Assembly (NCBI RefSeq): GCF_040640215.1
Contig: NZ_JBFABG010000003.1
Location: 667,782 to 731,781 of the forward strand
Length of the DNA: 64,000 bases
DNA from: Actinosynnema sp040640215
GTDB lineage: Bacteria; Actinomycetota; Actinomycetes; Mycobacteriales; Pseudonocardiaceae
Direction of reading: 5' to 3'
Shown here in pieces: positions 49,533 to 56,606 of this stretch; positions within the stretch are counted from its first letter, which is position 1, and every line of letters starts with the position of its first letter. The position numbers and the translations under genes were made by a program. The notes under the pieces were generated by a model, which searched no databases, was not told where the DNA came from, and saw nothing but the letters and a program-made list of their open reading frames with translations.

Positions 49533-49616
49533 ACCGGTCACCTCCATCGGGCAGCTAGTCTCGGAGCAACGCTCTGTCAAAATCCCCAGCGGGCGCTTCG
49601 CGCCCGGCCTCAGCAG

Positions 49617-49660
49617 GTTATGACCCGGTCCCGGGCCGATGCAACCGGTTTTTTCAAATA
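49617..49660 (-). promoter_or_regulatory. whiB7 promoter with AT-rich WhiB7 box
   Basis: On the minus strand: an A-rich run (TATTTGAAAAAA, 49649-49660), then GGTTGC (49641-49646) as -35, an 18-nt spacer and CATAAC (49617-49622) as -10. AT-rich DNA immediately above -35 is the hallmark of WhiB7-dependent promoters, including autoregulation. The start would be near 49610, giving a leader of about 430 nt. Confidence 0.7.
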
Positions 49661-49680
49661 CCTGTCGATCGAGTGATATT

Positions 49681-51744
49681 TCAACGTTTGCCCTGGACAA
49701 GGGCGAGGACGTCGGCCGCGTAGCGGTCCAGCTTGGCCGCGCCGATGCCGGCGATCGCGACGAGGCCCGGGACGTCCTCGGGCCGCTGCTCGGCGATGGC
49801 GACCAGGGTCGAGTCGGTGAACACCACGTAGGCGGGGACCTTGAGCTCCTTGGCCCGGCCCGCCCGCCACGCCCGCAACCTCACCAGCAGGTCCTCGTCC
49901 ACGTCCGACGGGCAGCTCTCGCAGCGGCTGAGCTTGACCGACCGGGCGTCGGTCAGCGCGGAGCCGCACATCCGGCACAGCGGCTTGGCGCGGCGCTGGA
50001 GCGGGTCCCGTTTGGCCGCGCCGGCGGTGCGCGACGCGGGGTGGTCCTCCGGGATGAGTCCGTAGAGAAATCGGCTGCGCCGCCGGTACCGGCGACCGCC
50101 GGCGGCGCGGGCGAGGGCCCACGACAGCCACAGGTGCTCCCGGGCGCGGGTGACCCCCACGTACAGCAGCCGGCGTTCTTCCTCGATGGCCGCGTCGTCG
50201 CCGTCGGCGTGCATGATCGGCACGGTGCCCTCGACCAGGCCGACCAGGAAGACCGCGTCCCACTCCAGGCCCTTGGCGGCGTGCAGCGAGGCGAGCGTGA
50301 CGCCTTCGACGGTCGGCGGGTGCTGCGCCTCGGCGCGCACGTCCAGCTCGGTGACGAACTTCCCCAGGTCCGCGCCCTCGACCTCGGACGCCAGCTCCTC
50401 GGCGAGCTCGACCAGGGCGAGCAGCGATTCCCACTTCTCCCGCGCCGCACCGCCGGCGGGCGGGTCCTCGGTGAGCCCGACGCCGGTCAGCACCTCGCGG
50501 ACGACCTTGGGCAGTTCGCCGGGCGGGTCCTGGGCGGCGGCCGTGCGCAGCGCGATCATCGCCTGGCGCACCTCGGGCCGCTGGAAGAACCGCTCGCCGC
50601 CGCGCACCTGGTACGGGATGCCCAGCTCGGCCAGCGCCTGCTCGAAGACCTCGGACTGCGCGTTGACCCGGTAGAGGACGGCCACCTCGCTGGCCGCCAC
50701 CCCGTCGTCCAGCAGTGCCCTGACGCGCTGCGCGACGGCCGCCGCCTCGGCGGACTCGTCGTCGAACTCGGTGAACCGGGGCGTCGGGCCGGCCGGCCGC
50801 TGCCCGATCAGCCGCAGCCGGGACCCGGCGGGACGGTCGCGCGCCCACTTGATGACCTCGTTGGCCAGGCCCACCACCTGGGGGGTGGACCGGTAGTCGC
50901 GCTCCAGGCGCACCACGGCGGCCTCGGGGAAGCGACGGGGGAAGTCCAGCAGCGGGCGCGGTGACGCGCCGGCGAACGAGTAGATGGTCTGGTTGGCGTC
51001 GCCGACCACGGTCAGGTCGTCGCGCGTCCCCAGCCACGCGTCCAGGACGCGTTGCTGCAACGGCGTGACGTCCTGGTACTCGTCGACCACGAAGCACCGG
51101 TAGCGGTCGCGGAACTCCTCGGCGACCTCGCTGTGCTCCTCCAGCGCGGCGGCGGTGTGCAGCAGGAGGTCGTCGAAGTCGAGCAGTTGCGCTTCGTTCT
51201 TGAGCTGCTCGTAGGTCCGGTAGACCTGCACGACCTGCTCGGGGGGCGCGGGGGTGTCCCGCTGCGTCCGCCCGGCGGCGGCCGGGTAGTCCTCGGGCGC
51301 GATCAGCGACGCCTTCGACCACTCGATCTCGCTCGCGAGGTCGCGCAGCGAGTCGGACTCGGTGGACAGCCCGACCCGGTTGGCGGCCTGCGCGACGAAC
51401 CGCAGCTTGTTCCGGTCGATCAGGTCCCACTGCGGCCCGCCGACCACGCGCGGCCAGAAGTAGCGGAGCTGCCGGAGCGACGCGGCGTGGAAAGTCCGGG
51501 CCTGCGCGCCGGGCACGCCGAGCGCCCGCAGCCGGGTCCGCATCTCCCCCGCCGCGCGCGCGGTGAACGTGACCGCGAGCACCTGGCCGGCGGCGACGTG
51601 ACCGCGTTGCACGAGGTAGGCGATCCGGTGGGTGATGGTCCGGGTCTTGCCGGTGCCCGCCCCCGCGAGCACGCAGACCGGGCCGCGCGGTGCCTCCACC
51701 GCGGCGCGCTGTTCCGGGTCGAGTCCCTCCAGCAGCCGCTCCAT
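49681..51744 (-). CDS. uvrD2: UvrD2-type SF1A DNA helicase
   Basis: 687 residues. Helicase motifs: Q-motif LDPEQRAAVEAP, Walker A GAGTGKT (28-34), II (VVDEYQDV), III (VVGDANQTIYSF), V and VI (VGVTRAREHLWLS). Distinctive C-terminus: a tetracysteine zinc motif (LCRMCGSALT, RCESCPSD) and an HRDC domain (VAIAGIGAAKLDRYAADVLA), exactly the UvrD2 layout of mycobacteria (Rv3198c). ATG 51744 has GAGG 8 nt upstream. Adjacent to whiB7 on the same strand, but with the whiB7 promoter between. Confidence 0.95.
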   Translation of the reverse strand: MERLLEGLDPEQRAAVEAPRGPVCVLAGAGTGKTRTITHRIAYLVQRGHVAAGQVLAVTFTARAAGEMRTRLRALGVPGAQARTFHAASLRQLRYFWPRVVGGPQWDLIDRNKLRFVAQAANRVGLSTESDSLRDLASEIEWSKASLIAPEDYPAAAGRTQRDTPAPPEQVVQVYRTYEQLKNEAQLLDFDDLLLHTAAALEEHSEVAEEFRDRYRCFVVDEYQDVTPLQQRVLDAWLGTRDDLTVVGDANQTIYSFAGASPRPLLDFPRRFPEAAVVRLERDYRSTPQVVGLANEVIKWARDRPAGSRLRLIGQRPAGPTPRFTEFDDESAEAAAVAQRVRALLDDGVAASEVAVLYRVNAQSEVFEQALAELGIPYQVRGGERFFQRPEVRQAMIALRTAAAQDPPGELPKVVREVLTGVGLTEDPPAGGAAREKWESLLALVELAEELASEVEGADLGKFVTELDVRAEAQHPPTVEGVTLASLHAAKGLEWDAVFLVGLVEGTVPIMHADGDDAAIEEERRLLYVGVTRAREHLWLSWALARAAGGRRYRRRSRFLYGLIPEDHPASRTAGAAKRDPLQRRAKPLCRMCGSALTDARSVKLSRCESCPSDVDEDLLVRLRAWRAGRAKELKVPAYVVFTDSTLVAIAEQRPEDVPGLVAIAGIGAAKLDRYAADVLALVQGKR

Positions 51745-51815
51745 GCGCTGCATCCTCGCATTGCACACGGGCAGCGCTGTGATGGGGCGACACGGCGCGC
51801 CGTATCCTGGTGGGC

Positions 51816-52544
51816 ATGGCTGGAAAGCAGGACAAGGCCGCCGCCAAGGAAGCGGCGAAGGCGCGGCGCGCGGCTTCGAAGGCGCGGCGCGGACAGATCT
51901 TCGAGGCGTTCAAGGTGCAGCGCCGCGAGGACAAGGCGCTGGTGCCGCTGATGCTGCTGTGCGTGGTGGGCGCGGCGGCGGTGGCGTTCCTGCTGGGGCT
52001 CATCTGGGGCATGCAGTGGGTCCTGCTCCCCCTCGGCATCGCCGTGGGGGCGCTCCTGGCGGTGATCGTCTTCGGTCGGCGGGTGCAGCGCAACGTCTAC
52101 GCGAAGGCCGACGGCCAGCCCGGCGCGGCCGGCTGGGCGCTGGACAACCTGCGCGGGCGCTGGCGGGTGACGCAGGCCGTGGCCGGCACGACGAACGGCG
52201 ACATGGTGCACCGCGTCATCGGCCGCCCCGGCGTGGTCCTGGTCGCCGAAGGCGCGCCGCACCGGGTCAAGAACCTGCTCGCGCAGGAGAAGAAGCGCGT
52301 GGCCCGGGTGATCGGCGAAACCCCGATCTACGACGTCATCGTGGGCAGCGACGAGTCCCAGGTACCGCTCCGCAGGCTCCAGAGCCACCTGATGAAGCTG
52401 CCCCGCAACATCTCGACCGCCCAGGTCGACACCCTGGAGAACCGCCTGGCCGCCCTGGCCAGCCGTGGTGCCGCGATGCCCAAGGGCCCCCTGCCCCAAG
52501 GCGCGAAGATGCGCAACATCCAACGCGCCATGCGCCGCCGCTGA
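51816..52544 (+). CDS. DUF4191 family membrane protein
   Basis: 242 residues. A charged Lys/Ala-rich N-terminus (KQDKAAAKEAAKARRAASKA), two membrane helices (about 48-95: LMLLCVVGAAAVAFLLGLIW and LLPLGIAVGALLAVIVFG), and a conserved cytoplasmic domain (GVVLVAEGAPHRVKNLLAQE, ISTAQVDTLENRLAALASRG). DUF4191 is conserved beside glnA1 in actinobacteria (Rv2219) and has no known function. ATG 51816. A terminator follows. Confidence 0.9.
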   Translation: MAGKQDKAAAKEAAKARRAASKARRGQIFEAFKVQRREDKALVPLMLLCVVGAAAVAFLLGLIWGMQWVLLPLGIAVGALLAVIVFGRRVQRNVYAKADGQPGAAGWALDNLRGRWRVTQAVAGTTNGDMVHRVIGRPGVVLVAEGAPHRVKNLLAQEKKRVARVIGETPIYDVIVGSDESQVPLRRLQSHLMKLPRNISTAQVDTLENRLAALASRGAAMPKGPLPQGAKMRNIQRAMRRR

Positions 52545-52573
52545 CCAGCCGAAACCCCACTTGCCGGCCGTCC

Positions 52574-52601
52574 CTGAGAGCCCTCCCCGGAGGGCTCTCA
52601 G
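52574..52601 (+). terminator. Terminator after DUF4191 gene
   Basis: A 13-bp perfect stem CTGAGAGCCCTCC / GGAGGGCTCTCAG with a 2-nt apparent loop (opening to 4-6 nt in practice), followed by CTTTG. Confidence 0.75.
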
Positions 52602-52731
52602 CTTTGTGCGCCCGCTCTGTCGGCACCCCCGAGGACAATGGACATCGGGGGCCGGAGGCCACGCACCGGGGGGCCGGAGGCCACGCTCCGCCGGGAAGGC
52701 GCGCTTCGAGGGCGACCGCGCGCCCGGGGCG

Positions 52732-53205
52732 TCAGCGAACGCTGATCACCACGGTGCCGGCGGCCTTGTCGTGCAGGCAGCGGCCGTCGGCGTCCCACAC
52801 CACCGCCGGGATGATCGGGAAGATCAGCACCGTGCGCAGCACCGCTCGCGGCACGCCCACGACTCCCACGCCGTCCAGCCTCGCCACCCGCAGCCCGAAC
52901 AGCGCGTGTCCGGGCGTGAACCCGAAGAACCCGACGGCGACCACGGTGATCACGAACCAGGCCAGCAGGCTCCAGTTGCGCGGCAGGTCCGGGAGGGTGA
53001 ACACGCCGGCCACGCCCATCGCGAGGGCGAAGTCGACCAGGATCGCGAACGCGCGGCGGCCCGTCCCGGCCACCGCACCCGGCCCCGACCGCGGCAGGCC
53101 GAGGCGCTCGCCCCTCCACCGCTGGGCGGTGCCGTCGCCCGAGTCGGCCCCCGGCTCCAAGGCCGAGCGGGGTCCAGAAAGCCACGAACCGGTCCACCTG
53201 CTCAC
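52732..53205 (-). CDS. RDD-family membrane protein
   Basis: 157 residues. After a 45-residue Gly/Arg-rich cytoplasmic start comes the RDD core: RRAFAILVDFALAMGVAGVF (with the Arg and Asp), two more membrane segments (WSLLAWFVITVVAVGFFGF; AVLRTVLIFPIIPAVVWDAD) and the loop TPGHALFGLRV. It matches Rv2219A next to glnA1. Possibly an ion or osmolyte-related transporter; unproven. Divergent from glnA, with a 198-bp spacer holding the GlnR site. Confidence 0.88.
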   Translation of the reverse strand: MSRWTGSWLSGPRSALEPGADSGDGTAQRWRGERLGLPRSGPGAVAGTGRRAFAILVDFALAMGVAGVFTLPDLPRNWSLLAWFVITVVAVGFFGFTPGHALFGLRVARLDGVGVVGVPRAVLRTVLIFPIIPAVVWDADGRCLHDKAAGTVVISVR

Positions 53206-53274
53206 CCCACCAGAGTAAGGCCGTGCTCAGCGGGTGACGATCGCCAGGTCGGGTTGCCCACCTCGGAGTGGCCG

Positions 53275-53312
53275 TTAACACTGGCGAAACATGAGGGTGA
53301 CTGCGGGGCAAC
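53275..53312 (+). promoter_or_regulatory. GlnR box upstream of glnA
   Basis: Four half-sites separated by exactly 6 nt: TTAAC (53275), GAAAC (53286), GTGAC (53297), GCAAC (53308). This is the actinobacterial GlnR consensus a-n6-b-n6-a-n6-b (GTNAC / GAAAC) with two half-sites perfect. It lies about 92 bp upstream of the glnA start, where GlnR activates transcription in nitrogen limitation. Confidence 0.8.
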
Positions 53313-53403
53313 ACCGCCCACATAGCGTCACCCGTAATGGCAGGCCGCGCGCGAGCAGCGGCGCTCAACCACGCCCCCCACCGCAGTGAAGGAGTCGACG
53401 AGG

Positions 53404-54828
53404 GTGTTCAAGAATCCCGACGAGGTCCTGAAGTTCATCTCCGACGAGGGCGTGAAGTTCATCGACGTCCGGTTCAGCGACCTGCCCGGTGTGATGCAGC
53501 ACTTCACGCTCCCGGCCTCGGCGTTCGACGCGGACGCCATCGCCGAGGGCCTCGCGTTCGACGGCTCGTCCGTGCGCGGTTTCCAGTCGATCCACGAGTC
53601 GGACATGCTGCTGCTGCCCGACCTGTTCACGGCGCGCATCGACCCGTTCCGGATCGAGAAGACGCTGATCGTCAACTTCTTCGTGCACGACCCGTTCACG
53701 CTTGAGGCGTACAGCCGTGACCCGCGCAACATCGCGCGCAAGGCGGAGCAGTACATCTCCGAGTCGGGTATCGCGGACACCGCGTACTTCGGTGCCGAGG
53801 CGGAGTTCTACATCTTCGACTCGATCCGCTTCGACACCACCGGCAACTCCTCCTTCCACGAGATCGACGCGATCTCCGGCTGGTGGAACTCCGGTCGTGA
53901 GGAAGAGGGCGGCAACCTCGGCTACAAGGTCAAGTACAAGGGCGGGTACTTCCCGGTCTCGCCGAACGACCACTACACCGACCTGCGCGACAAGATGGTC
54001 CTCAACATGGAGGCCAACGGCTTCACCGTCGAGCGCGCGCACCACGAGGTGGGCACCGGCGGCCAGGCCGAGATCAACTACAAGTTCAACACGCTGCTGC
54101 ACGCCGCGGACGACCTGATGCTGTTCAAGTACATCATCAAGAACACCGCGTGGCAGGCCGGCAAGACGGTCACGTTCATGCCGAAGCCGCTGTTCGGCGA
54201 CAACGGCTCGGGCATGCACACCCACCAGTCGCTGTGGAAGGACGGCGTGCCGCTGTTCCACGACGAGTCCGGCTACGCGGGCCTGTCCGACATGGCGCGC
54301 CACTACATCGGCGGCATCCTGCACCACGCGCCGTCGCTGCTGGCGTTCACCAACCCGACGGTGAACTCCTACCACCGCCTGGTGCCGGGCTACGAGGCCC
54401 CGGTCAGCCTGGTGTACAGCCAGCGCAACCGGTCGGCGTGCGTGCGCATCCCGATCACCGGCAACAACCCGAAGGCCAAGCGCATCGAGTTCCGCTGCCC
54501 CGACTCGTCGGGCAACCCGTACCTGGCGTTCTCGGCGATGGTGATGGCCGGCCTGGACGGCGTGAAGAACAAGATCGAGCCGACCGCCCCGATCGACAAG
54601 GACCTCTACGAGCTGCCGCCCGAGGAGGCCCTGAACGTCAAGCAGGTCCCCGCGACCCTCGACGCCGTGCTGGACAACCTCGAAGCCGACCACGAGTTCC
54701 TGCTGGAGGGCGGCGTCTTCACCCCGGACGTCATCGACACCTGGATCTCCTACAAGCGCGAGGAGGAGATCAACCCCCTCCGCCTGCGCCCGAACCCGTA
54801 CGAGTTCGCGCTGTACTACGACGTGTGA
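53404..54828 (+). CDS. glnA: Glutamine synthetase type I
   Basis: 474 residues. GS I signature: FDGSSVRGFQSIHESDM, catalytic KP-rich MPKPLFGDNGSGMHTHQS, NPTVNSYHRLVPGYEAP, RSACVRIPI. Adenylylation Tyr about 402 in KDLYELPPEE, so activity is regulated by GlnE, encoded 1.8 kb away. It makes glutamine from glutamate, ammonia and ATP. GTG 53404 (FKNPDEVLKFI) has GAAGGAG 9 nt upstream; an in-frame GTG at 53386 is too early. It is preceded by a GlnR box and followed by a strong hairpin. Confidence 0.98.
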   Translation: MFKNPDEVLKFISDEGVKFIDVRFSDLPGVMQHFTLPASAFDADAIAEGLAFDGSSVRGFQSIHESDMLLLPDLFTARIDPFRIEKTLIVNFFVHDPFTLEAYSRDPRNIARKAEQYISESGIADTAYFGAEAEFYIFDSIRFDTTGNSSFHEIDAISGWWNSGREEEGGNLGYKVKYKGGYFPVSPNDHYTDLRDKMVLNMEANGFTVERAHHEVGTGGQAEINYKFNTLLHAADDLMLFKYIIKNTAWQAGKTVTFMPKPLFGDNGSGMHTHQSLWKDGVPLFHDESGYAGLSDMARHYIGGILHHAPSLLAFTNPTVNSYHRLVPGYEAPVSLVYSQRNRSACVRIPITGNNPKAKRIEFRCPDSSGNPYLAFSAMVMAGLDGVKNKIEPTAPIDKDLYELPPEEALNVKQVPATLDAVLDNLEADHEFLLEGGVFTPDVIDTWISYKREEEINPLRLRPNPYEFALYYDV

Positions 54829-54845
54829 TCGGCTGAACGTCCCGG

Positions 54846-54876
54846 AGGCCCGGTGTCCCGCGCGGACGCCGGGCCT
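54846..54876 (+). terminator. Terminator after glnA
   Basis: Outer stem AGGCCCGG / CCGGGCCT with an inner GTCC / GGAC and small bulge, then TTCC. Lies 18 bp after the glnA stop. Confidence 0.7.
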
Positions 54877-54957
54877 TCCGCGTCCGCGATCCACCCGCTC
54901 CGCGCCGGCTGCGGGTACCATGGCCGCCGGGAACGTCGAGCGGAAGCGGAGGTGTCA

Positions 54958-55008
54958 TGAGCCCACCGGGGTTCGAGATGATCCGCCTTTTCTGCACTAA
55001 CCGCTGAC
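54958..55008 (+). CDS. Putative 16-residue leader peptide
   Basis: MSPPGFEMIRLFCTNR, preceded by GCGGAGGTGTC, a strong ribosome site. It ends just where the frame of the following small membrane ORF opens. Short Cys-containing peptides of this kind act as leader peptides in actinobacteria; whether this one is translated is unknown. Confidence 0.4.
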
Positions 55009-55080
55009 GCCGAGCCTGCCCGAAATCCGGCGGCGCACCTCCTCTGGGGACTGGTCTACGCCCTGGTCGCGGGTCTTCTC

Positions 55081-55272
55081 GTGTTCGTGGTCCGACTGTC
55101 CTACCTGCTCGCCGGCCTCGTGGCCCGACGTCTCGGCGCGCCCGGCAGCGCCGGTGCGAAGAACTCCGTCAGCGGCACGGTGCACGGCGACGTCGTCCAG
55201 GCCGGTGTGGTCGAACTGGTCCGGTGTGACCACGAGCGGCACTGCCCGCACTGCCACCGCGACGAGCCTTGA
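55081..55272 (+). CDS. Small membrane protein with VQAG-type tail
   Basis: About 63 residues from GTG 55081: FVVRLSYLLAGLVARRLGAP, KNSVSGTVHGDVVQAGVVEL, CDHERHCPHCHRDEP. The open frame extends upstream through LLWGLVYALVAGLLV without an ATG/GTG, so the real start may be further 5' or non-canonical. The SGTVxGxVVQAG motif recurs in Pseudonocardiaceae proteins of unknown role. The C-terminal CPHC plus His could bind metal. Confidence 0.4.
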   Translation: MFVVRLSYLLAGLVARRLGAPGSAGAKNSVSGTVHGDVVQAGVVELVRCDHERHCPHCHRDEP

Positions 55273-55400
55273 CGCCGCACCCGGGCACCGCGATGCCGAC
55301 CACGCCCGCCGGCCCGTCCACCGGGTTGGACGTCGGCAGTCGGTCCACCGCGCCGGAGCCCGGCCGCACCACCATCGTGGTGGGCGGTTAGGGTCGCGCC

Positions 55401-55622
55401 GTGTCTGATGACGTCGCAATCACCGCGCAGGTGCTGTCCACCAACATCTTCGACTCCGCCGCCGAGGCGATCGAGGCGATCGGCGCAGCCGACGTGCTCG
55501 GCCTGGGCATCAGGGTGTCCAACCGGCTGGTGCCGGACGAGGACTCCGACGACACCCTGGTCGAGGAGTGGGTCGTCGAGCTGTTCACCTCGGTCCCCAC
55601 GGTGGACGACGACGAGGAGTGA
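55401..55622 (+). CDS. Small acidic hypothetical protein
   Basis: 73 residues: SDDVAITAQVLSTNIFDSAA, AIEAIGAADVLGLGIRVSNR, ending EEWVVELFTSVPTVDDDEE. Predicted alpha/beta, strongly acidic C-terminus. The GTG start follows GGTCGCGCC without a good SD. Family unknown. Confidence 0.55.
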   Translation: MSDDVAITAQVLSTNIFDSAAEAIEAIGAADVLGLGIRVSNRLVPDEDSDDTLVEEWVVELFTSVPTVDDDEE

Positions 55623-55664
55623 GCCGCGCGGAGGCCCCCGGGACCTCCCGGGTGGCCTCCGGCC

Positions 55665-56594
55665 TCACACCGTCAGCACGATCTTCCCGCGCACGTGCCT
55701 GCCTTCCAGCAGCCGGTGCGCCTCCGCCGCTGCGGCCAGCGGGAACGTCTGCTGCACCACGACTTCGAGCTCACCCGCCGCCGCGTGCTCGGCCAGCCAC
55801 GTCAAGTCCGCCCGCACGGGCTTCGCGTAGGCGTAGCGCCCGCCGAGCCCCAGCACGTTGGTGTCCACGATGGACACGATCCGGGACGGGTCCCGCACCA
55901 GCGCCGGCGAGTCGTTGAGCGCCGCCCCGCCGACGCAGTCGAATGCGACGTCCACCAGGCCGTCCCCGCCGACCAGCTCGGCCACGTTGCCCACCAGCGC
56001 GTCCCCGTACGAGACGGGCTCGGCCCCGAGCGAGCGCAGGAACCCGTGGTTGCGCGGTGACGCCGTCCCGATGACCCGGGACGCGCCGAGAATCCGCGCG
56101 ACCTGCACCGCGAGGTGCCCGACGCCACCGGCGGCGGCGTGCACGAGCACCGTGTCACCGGGCGACACGTCGACCTTGCGCAGCGCCTGCAACGCGGTCA
56201 GCCCGGCCAGCGCCAGCCCGCCGGCCTGCACGAACGACAGGTTCGCCGGTTTGTGCGCGAGCCCTCTCTCGGTGGCCGCGACCAGCTCGGCGTACGTGCC
56301 GTGCTGCACGTGGTCCTTGCGCTGGTAGCCGAACACCTCGTCACCGGGCGCGAAGCCCTCGACGGCGGGCCCGACCGCGCGCACCACGCCCGCCACGTCC
56401 CAGCCGGGGACCAGCGGGAAGTGGTGCGGCACCGCGTCCTTCAGGTACCCCATGCGCACCAGCCGGTCCACCGGGTTCACCCCGGCGGCCCGCACCTCCA
56501 CCAGCACCTGATCGGAGCTGATCGGCGGATCGGGCAGTTCCCGCAGCCGGAGCACCTCGACGTCGCCGAAATCGTCCTGTGCAATCGCCTTCAC
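55665..56594 (-). CDS. Zinc-type/quinone-oxidoreductase-like MDR protein
   Basis: 309 residues of the medium-chain dehydrogenase/reductase family: GroES-like N-domain (VRAAGVNPVDRLVRMGYL), NADP-binding GVGHLAVQVARILGA and the C-terminal strand set. Catalytic-zinc residues of true alcohol dehydrogenases are not evident, so it is closer to NADPH:quinone/enone oxidoreductases. It lies upstream of nothing in operon arrangement; glnE ends 12 bp away on the same strand. Substrate unknown. Confidence 0.85.
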   Translation of the reverse strand: MKAIAQDDFGDVEVLRLRELPDPPISSDQVLVEVRAAGVNPVDRLVRMGYLKDAVPHHFPLVPGWDVAGVVRAVGPAVEGFAPGDEVFGYQRKDHVQHGTYAELVAATERGLAHKPANLSFVQAGGLALAGLTALQALRKVDVSPGDTVLVHAAAGGVGHLAVQVARILGASRVIGTASPRNHGFLRSLGAEPVSYGDALVGNVAELVGGDGLVDVAFDCVGGAALNDSPALVRDPSRIVSIVDTNVLGLGGRYAYAKPVRADLTWLAEHAAAGELEVVVQQTFPLAAAAEAHRLLEGRHVRGKIVLTV

Positions 56595-56606
56595 CGGCCC
56601 CAGTGT

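Noticed and set aside
49311..49700. 130-residue version of the whiB7 leader ORF from TTG 49700
   Set aside because: It would begin upstream of the predicted -35/-10 elements; the GTG at 49532 has a perfect ribosome site.
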